A model generated the notes under the pieces. The model saw only the letters and a program-made list of their open reading frames with translations, made no database searches and was not told where the DNA came from. The position numbers and the translations under genes were made by a program. From contig NZ_CP040676.1 in assembly GCF_005960665.1 (NCBI RefSeq), positions 2,295,001 through 2,359,000 on the forward strand: a stretch of DNA of 64,000 nt. Direction: 5' to 3'. This DNA comes from Exiguobacterium mexicanum. GTDB taxonomy: Bacteria; Bacillota; Bacilli; Exiguobacteriales; Exiguobacteriaceae. Shown here one piece after another: positions 1 to 7,277 of this stretch (position 1 is its first letter; each line of letters opens with the position of its first letter).

Positions 1-559
1 GTTTTTTCTTCTGCGAACGAAGGAGCGCCTCTTTCCGGACTCGTGTTCGAAGTGATTGTCGAAGCGTCGCCACTTCGCCCCACTCCTCCCCAATGATTGA
101 TTGGACGAACGGAAGTGCTTCTTCAAGCGAAAGATCACCCGCTAACGACTGCGCTTTTTTCAGCGAATAGGGTGTCGGTTGACGATACCAGTCAGCGAGG
201 GCTTGTAGTCCTTTCTCCCGCCCTTGTTCAGCTTTCGTCCGTCGCTTCGGACGATAAGGGAGATAAATATCATCGACTTGTTGCAGGCTCGTCGCCGCTT
301 CAAGCGCCCGTGTCAATTCCGGCGTCGCCTTCTCGAGTTCTTCAAGTTTGGCGAGGACGTCCGTCTTACGCTTGTGCAAACTCTCTTCATATTGTAAGGC
401 GTCGAGAATCGCTTTGATTTCGACTTCATCGAGATTACCGGTCATTTCTTTACGGTACCGGGCCATGAACGGAATCGTCGCTCCGTCCGCGGCAAGTTGT
501 TGCACCGTCTCGACTTGACTCGTCTTCAACTTCAACTCTTTTGCGACTTTCGTAATCAA
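1..559 (-). CDS. tex: Tex-family RNA-binding transcription accessory protein (N-terminal part)
   Basis: Only the first 186 codons are in the window; the gene runs off the left edge. The translated N-terminus contains the segment ATIPFMARYRKEMTGNLDEV, the hallmark of the Tex N-terminal helical domain, so the family call is strong. Tex proteins are about 720 residues, with a YqgF-like nuclease fold, HhH motifs and a C-terminal S1 domain, none of which is visible here. I place the start at a TTG (557-559) because AAGGAAGTG at 566-574 lies 6 bases upstream; an in-frame GTG at 566-568 falls inside that ribosome binding site. The gene follows sigB on the same strand but is separated from it by a terminator hairpin. 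Confidence 0.88.
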   Translation of the reverse strand, partial: MITKVAKELKLKTSQVETVQQLAADGATIPFMARYRKEMTGNLDEVEIKAILDALQYEESLHKRKTDVLAKLEELEKATPELTRALEAATSLQQVDDIYLPYRPKRRTKAEQGREKGLQALADWYRQPTPYSLKKAQSLAGDLSLEEALPFVQSIIGEEWGEVATLRQSLRTRVRKEALLRSQKKK

Positions 560-614
560 TCGAATCACTTCCTTTTCTCTTCTCTCTAGAAGTGTAGCAA
601 ACTCACGCCTAGAC

Positions 615-646
615 GACAAAAAACGATGACTATTTAGTCATCGTTT
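615..646 (-). terminator. Intrinsic terminator of the rsbV-rsbW-sigB operon
   Basis: An 11-bp perfect stem (621-631 with 636-646) with a 4-base loop is followed, on the minus strand, by a run of T. The sigB stop codon lies inside the hairpin. Confidence 0.8.
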
Positions 647-1434
647 GAAAATACTTCGTTGAGCGGGACTTTGATGGCCTCACGTAACTTCTCAAGTGCG
701 CGTCGCTGCAAGCGCGATACGTGCATCTGCGAAATCCCGAGGAGTTCACCCGTCTCTTTTTGGCTCATGTTTTTATAATAAGCACATTCTAAAATCGCCT
801 GTTCCCGTTCGTTCAGCACACTGAACGCTTTTTCAAGGATGAGGCGCTGGTCGACCGATTCGTAGCCACGTTCTTGGCTTCCGACAAGGTCGAGGAGCGT
901 GACGGTCGAACCTTCGTTGTCCGCTTCGATTGAGCTGTCGACGGAAAGGGCTTGGTAGCTCTTGCCCATCTCGAGCGTCTCGAGAATCTCTTCATCGGAA
1001 ACGCCGAGGTAATCGGCAATCTCATCGATTCGCGGTGAACGTTGCAACTCGGTCGTCAATTCTTCGACCGTCTTCTTGATTTTCGGTCCAAGCTCTTTAA
1101 TCCGGCGTGGAACGTGGACGCTCCACGTCTTGTCACGGATGAAACGCTTGATTTCACCGATAATCGTCGGAACGGCAAACGACTCGAAACTGCGTCCAAA
1201 CTCAGGGTCGAAACGACGAAGGGCAGCGAGAAGTCCGATCATGCCGACTTGAACGAGGTCGTCATGAATGGCCCGGCCTCGCGAAAACTTTCGTGCAAGC
1301 GCCTCAACGAGGTCCGAGTATCGGTTAATGAGGAGCATTTGGACTTCTTCATTTTGATCGTCCTGTTGATAACGCTCGATCCACTCTAATACTTCATCAT
1401 CACTGTGATGGCGTTGTTGAGATTTTGCTGGCAC
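634..1434 (-). CDS. sigB: RNA polymerase sigma factor SigB
   Basis: 266-residue sigma-70 factor of the SigB/SigF/SigG group, directing core polymerase to general-stress promoters. Visible parts are region 2 (FDPEFGRSFESFAVPTIIGE and IKRFIRDKTWSVHVPRR), region 3 (around 120-160) and region 4 with a C-terminal helix-turn-helix (MSQKETGELLGISQMHVSRLQ). The start is a GTG with GAGGTGG seven bases upstream, and it overlaps the end of rsbW by 35 bases, as is typical for anti-sigma/sigma pairs. The neighbours rsbW and rsbV make the SigB identity secure over SigF, because no spoIIAA-type sporulation context is present. Confidence 0.93.
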   Translation of the reverse strand: MPAKSQQRHHSDDEVLEWIERYQQDDQNEEVQMLLINRYSDLVEALARKFSRGRAIHDDLVQVGMIGLLAALRRFDPEFGRSFESFAVPTIIGEIKRFIRDKTWSVHVPRRIKELGPKIKKTVEELTTELQRSPRIDEIADYLGVSDEEILETLEMGKSYQALSVDSSIEADNEGSTVTLLDLVGSQERGYESVDQRLILEKAFSVLNEREQAILECAYYKNMSQKETGELLGISQMHVSRLQRRALEKLREAIKVPLNEVFSNDD

Positions 1435-1876
1435 TCTGATCCACCTCGTCCCTGTTAAGGAGTTTCGTCATCGTCACCTTGACACCATTGTCCTTGTTGA
1501 TCGAGACGTCATCCATTAAGGCTTCAATGAGGAAAAGACCGAGTCCTCCTTCGTGAAGCGATTCAATTTCAGCCGTCTCTTCGACTGGCGCCGCTTGGCG
1601 TTTCACGTCGTCGGCAAATGTTTTGCCCGAGTCCTCGATCGTCATCTCGAGACGATCTTGATGGACGCCACACGTGAGTTTCACTTCACCTTCTTGGTCT
1701 TCATAAGCATGTTGAACAGCATTGCCACAGGCTTCCGAGACCGCGATTTTAATATCTTCGATCTCGTCGTACGTATATCCCATACGGTTAGCGATTCCTG
1801 AGACGACTAAACGGACCACACCGACATACTCCGGTTTGGCCGGGAACGTCATCACCGTCTGTTCGATGTTACTCAT
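1400..1876 (-). CDS. rsbW: Anti-sigma-B factor and serine kinase RsbW
   Basis: 158-residue GHKL-fold protein kinase that binds and inhibits SigB and phosphorylates RsbV. An ATP-binding N box is visible (IKIAVSEACGNAVQHAY), as are the glycine-rich lid residues (LHEGGLGLFLIEALMDDV). It starts at an ATG with AGAGGTGG upstream and overlaps rsbV by 4 bases (ATGA), so the two are translationally coupled. It sits between its two binding partners in the order V-W-sigB known from Bacillus. No rsbX, rsbU or stressosome genes flank it here. Confidence 0.93.
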   Translation of the reverse strand: MSNIEQTVMTFPAKPEYVGVVRLVVSGIANRMGYTYDEIEDIKIAVSEACGNAVQHAYEDQEGEVKLTCGVHQDRLEMTIEDSGKTFADDVKRQAAPVEETAEIESLHEGGLGLFLIEALMDDVSINKDNGVKVTMTKLLNRDEVDQSASKISTTPSQ

Positions 1877-2199
1877 TGCGTGCCACCTCTTACGTTTGTA
1901 TTGATCGAAAGCAACTTGTGCAGTCCTGTCAATTCAAAGAGACGATTGACGCGGTCGGTGACGCCGACGAGCGACAACTCTTTCTCATTACGTTTGGCTA
2001 TTTTAAGGGCACCGACAAATACGCCGAGACCAGTTGAATCCATATAGTCCACTTCATCCAAATGAACGGTAACATCTTGTTCCGTGATAGCCGGGTGCAA
2101 GACTTCCTTCAATTTTGGTGCGGTATATGTATCCACTTCTCCGGATACGTAAAGGTGTAATTGTTCTCCAATGACTTGCTCGCGAATCGCTAAATCCAT
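1873..2199 (-). CDS. rsbV: Anti-anti-sigma factor RsbV (STAS domain)
   Basis: 108-residue single STAS domain. The conserved phosphorylation-site region DEVDYMDSTGLGVFVGAL is present, with Ser of DSTG as the expected RsbW target. Unphosphorylated RsbV sequesters RsbW and frees SigB. It is the first gene of the rsbV-rsbW-sigB operon, with AGGAGGG upstream of the ATG and a SigB-type promoter 53 to 77 bases before the start. The upstream phosphatase that would activate it is not in this window. Confidence 0.93.
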   Translation of the reverse strand: MDLAIREQVIGEQLHLYVSGEVDTYTAPKLKEVLHPAITEQDVTVHLDEVDYMDSTGLGVFVGALKIAKRNEKELSLVGVTDRVNRLFELTGLHKLLSINTNVRGGTQ

Positions 2200-2251
2200 C
2201 GTATATTCCCTCCTAATGTGCGTACAGAAAAATTGAGTACGATTAAACTAA

Positions 2252-2276
2252 ATTCCCGTTTTACAGAATTCTAAAC
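2252..2276 (-). promoter_or_regulatory. SigB-type promoter of rsbV-rsbW-sigB
   Basis: On the minus strand GTTTAG (2271-2276) and GGGAAT (2252-2257) are separated by 13 bases, matching the Bacillus SigB consensus (GTTTAA, 12-15, GGGTAT/GGGAAT). It lies directly upstream of rsbV, predicting positive autoregulation. Confidence 0.75.
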
Positions 2277-2301
2277 TATTTTTTAAAGATTTTTTTGAAA
2301 A

Positions 2302-2327
2302 AAAACCGATACCCATGTATCGGTTTC
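2302..2327 (-). terminator. Terminator of ndoAI-ndoA
   Basis: The 9-bp stem 2304-2312/2317-2325 (AACCGATAC with GTATCGGTT) has a 4-base loop and is followed on the minus strand by a T run. It separates the toxin-antitoxin pair from the SigB operon. Confidence 0.8.
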
Positions 2328-2339
2328 TTTATATGTAAG

Positions 2340-2690
2340 CTAGAGAGGGATTAATCCCAGACTAATCTCTAGCGCTCGGTCAACTTTGTGCATCGTCTCA
2401 TCATCAAGATGAGTGACTTTATCCGTCAGACGACGCTTATCAATCGTTCGAATCTGTTCAAGTAAAATCACGGAATCTCGTTCGAGACCATGTTTGACTT
2501 GATATACCTCTACATGAGTCGGCAGTTTTGCTTTCTGGATCTGAGCCGTAATCGCAGCGACAATGACGGTCGGGCTAAAGCGATTGCCGATATCGTTTTG
2601 AATGACGAGAACCGGACGAACTCCACCTTGCTCTGAACCGACTACGGGCGACAGATTCGCATAAAACACGTCACCACGCTTTACGATCAC
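2340..2690 (-). CDS. ndoA: Endoribonuclease toxin NdoA (MazF family)
   Basis: 116-residue PemK/MazF-type mRNA interferase, the same length as Bacillus subtilis NdoA and closely similar along its length ([38 protein letters not shown]). The family cuts RNA at UACAU-type sites. I choose the GTG at 2688-2690, giving an IVKRGD start as in the homologue, with GGGGTG eight bases upstream; a GTG three codons earlier is also possible. It begins 5 bases after the antitoxin stop, the usual antitoxin-first order, downstream of alr as in Bacillus. Confidence 0.92.
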   Translation of the reverse strand: MIVKRGDVFYANLSPVVGSEQGGVRPVLVIQNDIGNRFSPTVIVAAITAQIQKAKLPTHVEVYQVKHGLERDSVILLEQIRTIDKRRLTDKVTHLDDETMHKVDRALEISLGLIPL

Positions 2691-2695
2691 TCCGC

Positions 2696-2974
2696 TCACA
2701 CCCCGCTTACTTGACGTAAGAGAGCATGTTCGGCTTCCGTCTCAATCATCAGCATCTCTTCTGCCATATTCAAATTAAACGCGGCCATCTCTTGATAGCC
2801 TCTCGCCAATTCTTCGCGCAGTGTTTGTTGTCGATCAGCAATTTCTTTGGACAAGTACGTCACTACATCGTTCAATGACAATGATTCACGGTCTTTCATC
2901 GAAATCGGACCCCCATGCTGCGAGAACCGATCTGGAACGGACGCTAAAGCACCCGCAGTTCGCTGTTTCAACAT
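2696..2974 (-). CDS. ndoAI: Antitoxin EndoAI-like partner of NdoA, divergent N-terminus
   Basis: 92 residues from an ATG preceded by GGAGGTG. Position immediately upstream of the toxin and a C-terminal half with the pattern [17 protein letters not shown] followed by EAE and a terminal VSGV match the toxin-binding tail of Bacillus EndoAI. The N-terminal half should be a ribbon-helix-helix DNA-binding domain, but I cannot recognise its usual strand signature, and the segment [15 protein letters not shown] is proline- and glycine-rich. It may still dimerise, or DNA binding may have weakened. The antitoxin role is inferred mainly from context and the tail. Confidence 0.75.
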   Translation of the reverse strand: MLKQRTAGALASVPDRFSQHGGPISMKDRESLSLNDVVTYLSKEIADRQQTLREELARGYQEMAAFNLNMAEEMLMIETEAEHALLRQVSGV

Positions 2975-3103
2975 CTTACACCTCCAGAATCGTTTCAATG
3001 ACTGGCGGAAATATTCCCGCGTTCTTTACCAATATAACACGCGAGTTTGGGAAAATATAGAGAATTCCCGAAAGAATTCAGATAATTTCACACGTTTTCC
3101 GCT

Positions 3104-4180
3104 TTACACATAACGTCGCGGGAGGCGATTCGTTAATTGACAGACGACCTCATAGTTGATTGTCTCGAGATGCGTGGCCAGTTCGTCAATCGCGACTGGT
3201 CCGCCGATGAGCGTGACCACAGTTCCGACCGGCAGCTCTTTAGGAAGCCTCACCATGAAGCGATCCATGCAGACACGACCGATAATGGGACAGCGCTCTC
3301 CATTGACGTCTACTTCGAAGCCGCTCGCTTTACGAATCCAGCCGTCGGCATATCCGACCGGCACGGTACCGATCCACTCATCTTCAGTCGTCGTATACGT
3401 CGCCCCGTAGCTGATCGTCTGTCCAGCTTCGAGTTGCTTCACTTGCATGAGCTTGCTCTTCAACGTGAAAGCCGGACGTAAAAATGAATAGAAGGAAGCC
3501 ATTTCAGCTGACGGGTAGAGCCCATAAATCGCAATTCCGACCCGCACCACGTTGTACGGTACGTCTTGTCCGGCCATGCGGATCGCTCCGGCCGAGTTTG
3601 ACGTATGGATGTAGCGGAATCGCGAGTGGAGTCCATCTATCAACTGACCGAACCGCTCCTGCTGCTCATAGTAAAGCTCACTGTCCGGCTCATCCGCTGT
3701 CGCAAAGTGCGTATAAATCCCTTCGACGGTAAAACGGTCATCTGCCGCTTCTAAAAGGGCATCAAGTTCGGCGCGGGTCCGCAGACCGAGACGACCCATC
3801 CCCGTGTCGACTTTCACATGAACGGTGAGTGGACGGTCAGAAAGATGCGTGCGCGCCTCACGCAACCAGTCGGCCGAAAAGACGGACAACGTCACATCGT
3901 GTTCGGCTGCGACGCCCGCATATTCTGGGAACTGGGCCTCCATGACGAGAATCGGCGCTTTAATCCCGGCCTCTCGGAGCTCGATGGCTTCCTCGAGTAA
4001 GGCCACGCCGAGCATCGTCGCTCCGTTATCAAGCGCGATCTTTGCCACTTCGACGGCACCATGCCCGTAAGCGTTCGCTTTGACGACGGCCATGAGCGCT
4101 TGCGGGATCCGTTTTTTGATTTCGATTACGTTATGTTTGATCGCCGCCCGATCGATTTCAATCCAACTTGGACGAAACAT
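3104..4180 (-). CDS. alr: Alanine racemase
   Basis: 358-residue PLP enzyme interconverting L- and D-alanine for peptidoglycan. The PLP lysine is Lys34 in [11 protein letters not shown], and the second catalytic base is the tyrosine of VPVGYADGW in the C-terminal beta domain. Length is normal for the family (about 360-390). I use the ATG at 4178-4180 with GAGGGGG upstream, not the TTG six codons earlier. It overlaps acpS by 23 bases and precedes ndoAI-ndoA, the Bacillus order acpS-alr-ndoAI-ndoA. Confidence 0.95.
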   Translation of the reverse strand: MFRPSWIEIDRAAIKHNVIEIKKRIPQALMAVVKANAYGHGAVEVAKIALDNGATMLGVALLEEAIELREAGIKAPILVMEAQFPEYAGVAAEHDVTLSVFSADWLREARTHLSDRPLTVHVKVDTGMGRLGLRTRAELDALLEAADDRFTVEGIYTHFATADEPDSELYYEQQERFGQLIDGLHSRFRYIHTSNSAGAIRMAGQDVPYNVVRVGIAIYGLYPSAEMASFYSFLRPAFTLKSKLMQVKQLEAGQTISYGATYTTTEDEWIGTVPVGYADGWIRKASGFEVDVNGERCPIIGRVCMDRFMVRLPKELPVGTVVTLIGGPVAIDELATHLETINYEVVCQLTNRLPRRYV

Positions 4181-4535
4181 CGTGATCCCCCTCTTCAATG
4201 ATGACTTGTGCCACGGCGTATTGCTCGCTGTGGCTGATACTCATATGAATCCGGCCTGAGTACGGCGCCGTCATATGCGGCCGTCCGGTCTCATCCGGTA
4301 AAATTTCGATTTGTTGCCACGACAGGCCCCGGGCAATCCCGGTCCCGACCGCTTTGGCATACGCTTCTTTCGCCGCAAATCGTCCAGCGACGAATTCGAT
4401 GCGCCGTTGTTCTGGATAGGCGTCCGCAAGCGCCCGCTCGGCTGTGGTCAACAGACGTGCGACGAAACGGTCATTTTTGAGCGAGCGAGCAATCCGCTCG
4501 AGCTCGACGATATCGATTCCGATTCCCACAATCAC
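4158..4535 (-). CDS. acpS: Holo-[acyl-carrier-protein] synthase
   Basis: 125-residue phosphopantetheinyl transferase that converts apo-ACP to holo-ACP for fatty acid synthesis. Signature sequences [19 protein letters not shown] (metal-binding Asp8) and [14 protein letters not shown] are present. A GTG start (4533-4535) behind AAAGGAG gives the normal length; the longer open frame upstream is not needed. It is divergent from the rhomboid gene and overlaps alr downstream. Confidence 0.93.
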   Translation of the reverse strand: MIVGIGIDIVELERIARSLKNDRFVARLLTTAERALADAYPEQRRIEFVAGRFAAKEAYAKAVGTGIARGLSWQQIEILPDETGRPHMTAPYSGRIHMSISHSEQYAVAQVIIEEGDHDVSSKLD

Positions 4536-4598
4536 AGGACACTCGCTCCTTTCCTTTTTCACTCGTTTCCTTATACAATTAAGGAAAGAGGTGATGTT

Positions 4599-5324
4599 AT
4601 GTTTAGTCGTACTGAGAATGTTCAAACGTTCGTCCGGGCGTATCCACTCGTAACGCTGTTCATTGTAATCCAACTGCTCGTGTTTGTCATCGATTCTTTG
4701 GTCCCCGACCTCCGGATCGTCGCACTCGGCGGGTCATTCCATCTCGCACTCGCCCAAGGGGAATGGTACCGTCTCTTGACGGCCAACTTCATCCATTTAG
4801 GGCTCGGTCATTTGCTGTTCAACTCGTTCGCTTTGATTATATTCGGACCTGCCATGGAACGCATGGTCGGTCACATCAAGTTCGCCGTGTTCTATATCGT
4901 GGCCGGTGTGCTTGCCAACTTGCTCACGTTCTTCACGGTGAGTGAACTGTTCTACCTGCAAGCCGGTGCTTCAGGTGCGATTTTAGCGATTCTTGGCTTC
5001 TATGTGTACATCGGTCGGTTCCGCCGGACGCTCATCTATAGCCAGGACGCGCGACTCGTCTATATCTTCGTCGCCATTAGCGCCGTGTTCACGCTCATCG
5101 GGGCGAACGTATCACTTTGGGGACATGTGTACGGCTTCCTTGCCGGGTTCTTGCTCGCGATCCCGCTCTCCCGGTTCGCGGTGCCGTATTCGCGCCCGCT
5201 CCGTCATGGGAAGTACCAACCACGCAAGTATTCCCCGCCGATCATTCATACGGGTGAAGGCAAATGGATTTTTTACGTAATTGTCGGACTGGCCGTGTTC
5301 GGCCTGTTCGCCCGCTTTTTGTAA
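4599..5324 (+). CDS. Rhomboid-family intramembrane serine protease
   Basis: 241 residues with about six membrane segments. The catalytic serine is Ser125 in GASGAI and the catalytic histidine is His176 in LWGHVYGF; an N-terminal [10 protein letters not shown] helix supplies the conserved Asn. The protein cleaves transmembrane segments of other proteins within the membrane. The start is the ATG at 4599 with AGAGGTG six bases upstream; the frame stays open further upstream, but that part overlaps acpS on the other strand and has no ribosome site. It is monocistronic, ending at a terminator. Substrates cannot be inferred. Confidence 0.88.
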   Translation: MFSRTENVQTFVRAYPLVTLFIVIQLLVFVIDSLVPDLRIVALGGSFHLALAQGEWYRLLTANFIHLGLGHLLFNSFALIIFGPAMERMVGHIKFAVFYIVAGVLANLLTFFTVSELFYLQAGASGAILAILGFYVYIGRFRRTLIYSQDARLVYIFVAISAVFTLIGANVSLWGHVYGFLAGFLLAIPLSRFAVPYSRPLRHGKYQPRKYSPPIIHTGEGKWIFYVIVGLAVFGLFARFL

Positions 5325-5332
5325 TCACTAGT

Positions 5333-5389
5333 GCTCCTGAAAAGCAGACGGGTTTCGTCACGTGACCGATTTGTTTTCAGGAGCTTTTG
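5333..5389 (+). terminator. Terminator after the rhomboid gene
   Basis: An 11-bp stem (5333-5343 with 5374-5384, GCTCCTGAAAA-type arms) closes a 30-base loop and is followed by TTTT. The large loop is unusual for an intrinsic terminator. Confidence 0.6.
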
Positions 5390-5435
5390 TATTCGTGAAA
5401 CATTTATCATATAGGGACAGCGATGAAGACAACAT

Positions 5436-5463
5436 AAAAAACAGCCCGGCGCAACAGCACCGG
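5436..5463 (-). terminator. Terminator after the YtxH-like gene
   Basis: On the minus strand the stem 5457-5463/5446-5452 (CCGGTGC with GCGCCGG, one wobble) precedes GCTGTTTTTT. Confidence 0.65.
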
Positions 5464-5477
5464 ACCGTGAATATGAA

Positions 5478-5795
5478 TTAGATTTGATTTTTGTGACGAG
5501 CGTCTTGGAGCGCGTCGACCAAGTCTTTCACATCTTCGACGAGATTTTGAATCGTATCTTGGTTCTCTTCGTAGAGCGCCTTCAAATCCATGACGCGATC
5601 TTTCAAGCTCCCTTTCGATGAGGCTTGAAGGCCGACCGAATGGCTTTGTGTTGACGCATCCTTTGACTTGAGTCGTGATTTCATATGTTTGAGCTGGCTG
5701 ACTTGTTGTTCGCGCGTCTCTCTGTGGAGAAGCGATGCCCCGGCTCCGATGACGGCACCTGCGGCCATTCCCATCCAAAAGTAGTTCTTGTTCAT
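5478..5795 (-). CDS. YtxH-like small membrane-anchored protein
   Basis: 105 residues. One N-terminal hydrophobic helix (FWMGMAAGAVIGAGASLL, about 6-23) is followed by a charged, mostly helical tail rich in Lys and Asp, the layout of YtxH/general-stress membrane proteins. The ATG has AGGGGAGG upstream. It lies 33 bases downstream of the HmoB-like gene with no terminator visible between them, so cotranscription is possible. No SigB-type promoter was seen directly upstream. Function is unknown; the family label rests on topology and the glycine-rich helix. Confidence 0.55.
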   Translation of the reverse strand: MNKNYFWMGMAAGAVIGAGASLLHRETREQQVSQLKHMKSRLKSKDASTQSHSVGLQASSKGSLKDRVMDLKALYEENQDTIQNLVEDVKDLVDALQDARHKNQI

Positions 5796-5828
5796 AAAAA
5801 ATCCTCCCCTAACATGACGTTATGTTTA

Positions 5829-6311
5829 TTATAGGTCATCCGCTTCATCGACGACATAGTGTTTTATGATTGGACCGGCTCCTTTTTGTTCGACGGCTTC
5901 TTTCAGCCATTCTTGGAACAAGACATAGTCGGTCGAATCACGGAAACGATTTCCGCCCTCGGTGAATTGGATGAAGATAATCCCGTGGTGATCGTCCGGG
6001 TCGACACCGAGCCGATAGGCGGCAAAACCGCTATGGCCAGACCCAAGACGTGATTTGTCTTTCAACAAGCGATGGAACAAGAGCGACCGGGCGTTCGAAT
6101 CGACCGGAATGTTCGCATAGACAATATTCCCTTTCGAGGCGAATTGTCCTTCCGCTTCTTCGATTTGAAACGTCTTCCCGCTTTGGAAGGGAGACTTGTC
6201 GCCCTCTGCGAGCAAAATCGTCTCGGTTCCGTTGGCGACAAGGATACCGGGTTGTTGACGCAATCGTTCAGCGACAGTTCCTGAGGCAAACGTCATGAAC
6301 AGTTTAGACAA
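5829..6311 (-). CDS. TRAP/HmoB-like antibiotic biosynthesis monooxygenase family protein
   Basis: 160 residues from a TTG at 6309-6311 that overlaps the end of the pterin dehydratase gene by 8 bases, with AAAGGG as ribosome site. The two-part pattern, an N-terminal half around ILVANGTETILLAEG and a C-terminal ferredoxin-like half ending LFQEWLKEAVEQ, resembles Bacillus HmoB and staphylococcal TRAP. HmoB degrades heme; TRAP has been linked to stress responses. I cannot confirm heme-binding residues here. The coupling to pcd may be only a shared transcript. A hypothetical protein with this fold is the fallback. Confidence 0.55.
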   Translation of the reverse strand: MSKLFMTFASGTVAERLRQQPGILVANGTETILLAEGDKSPFQSGKTFQIEEAEGQFASKGNIVYANIPVDSNARSLLFHRLLKDKSRLGSGHSGFAAYRLGVDPDDHHGIIFIQFTEGGNRFRDSTDYVLFQEWLKEAVEQKGAGPIIKHYVVDEADDL

Positions 6312-6579
6312 GCCCCTCACACCCTTTCGCGAGCATGATGTCTTTCTCCGTGATTCCACCTTCGTCATGCGTGGACACGGTCAATGTGACGTTCCGATAC
6401 TCGATCAAGATGTTCGGATGATGATTGAGCTCCTCCGCCAAATCAGCGACGAGATGGACGAACTGAATCGCCTCTGGAAACGTCTCGAGCCGATACGTCT
6501 TTTGTAATTCCCCTTCAACAACATCCCAGCCATTTAAGCGGGATAGTTGCTCTGACAGTTCGGTTGATGACAGCAGCAT
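6304..6579 (-). CDS. Pterin-4a-carbinolamine dehydratase
   Basis: 91-residue PCD/DCoH family enzyme that dehydrates 4a-hydroxytetrahydropterin formed by aromatic amino acid hydroxylases, returning the cofactor to the cycle. The catalytic histidine motif is clear (EELNHHPNILIEYRNVTLTV, then THDEGGITEKD). The ATG at 6577-6579 has AAAGGGGA upstream; an earlier start would add eight residues without a good site. It is the natural partner of the phenylalanine hydroxylase encoded 49 kb away in this window. It is followed by and overlaps the HmoB-like gene. Confidence 0.9.
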   Translation of the reverse strand: MLLSSTELSEQLSRLNGWDVVEGELQKTYRLETFPEAIQFVHLVADLAEELNHHPNILIEYRNVTLTVSTHDEGGITEKDIMLAKGCEGLV

Positions 6580-6721
6580 GTGCTGATTCCCCTTTCGCAA
6601 ACGGTTCTTCTTACACCTAGTACCCGACCCTGATCAAAAATAATCTTTTTCGCATCACGCAAAATGATTTAGAATAAGAAAGATAACCAACTATTCTTTA
6701 CATGAGAGAGGAGAGCTCCCC

Positions 6722-7255
6722 ATGCGAGCATTGATTGTGATCGATTACACGTTTGATTTTATCGCAGATGCGGGTCGTTTGACTTGTGGAAAACCAGGGC
6801 AAGACATAGAAGAACGAATTGTCCAGTTGATCGAGGAGTTTGCGGACGAGGATTATGTCGTCATCGCGAACGATGTCCACGACGCCGGCGACACGTATCA
6901 TCCTGAGACGACGCTCTTCCCGCCCCACAACATCCGCGGTACAGAGGGCCGTGAATTATACGGTGCCGTCAAAACAGCGGTGAGCCGGGCCGATCATTGG
7001 ATCGATAAGACACGCTATAGTGCCTTTGCCGGCACAGACCTCGACTTGCGCTTGCGCGAACGGGCCATCACAGAGATTCATCTCGTCGGTGTGTGCACGG
7101 ATATTTGTGTGCTTCATACCGCTGTCGACGCTTACAACCTCGGCTATACAATCGTCGTCCACGCCGACGCCGTCCAAAGCTTCAACCCAGTCGGCCACGA
7201 TTGGGCGCTCGAACATTTTGTCACGACCCTCGGAGCAACGGTGACCGGGAAGTGA
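6722..7255 (+). CDS. pncA: Isochorismatase-family hydrolase, probable nicotinamidase
   Basis: 177 residues with the cysteine hydrolase triad of the family: Asp8 (VIDYTFDF), Lys96 (DKTRYSAF) and Cys129 (GVCTDICVLHTA). Nicotinamidase hydrolyses nicotinamide to nicotinate. The function is inferred from the gene 22 bases downstream, nicotinate phosphoribosyltransferase, which uses that product; alone, the sequence could be another cysteine hydrolase of the family. The ATG has GAGAGGAG upstream. Confidence 0.8.
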   Translation: MRALIVIDYTFDFIADAGRLTCGKPGQDIEERIVQLIEEFADEDYVVIANDVHDAGDTYHPETTLFPPHNIRGTEGRELYGAVKTAVSRADHWIDKTRYSAFAGTDLDLRLRERAITEIHLVGVCTDICVLHTAVDAYNLGYTIVVHADAVQSFNPVGHDWALEHFVTTLGATVTGK

Positions 7256-7277
7256 CGTAAAACAGAAAGGATCGATT

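Noticed and set aside
4311-4598. Upstream extension of the rhomboid frame
   Set aside because: It overlaps acpS antisense and the only good ribosome site precedes the ATG at 4599.
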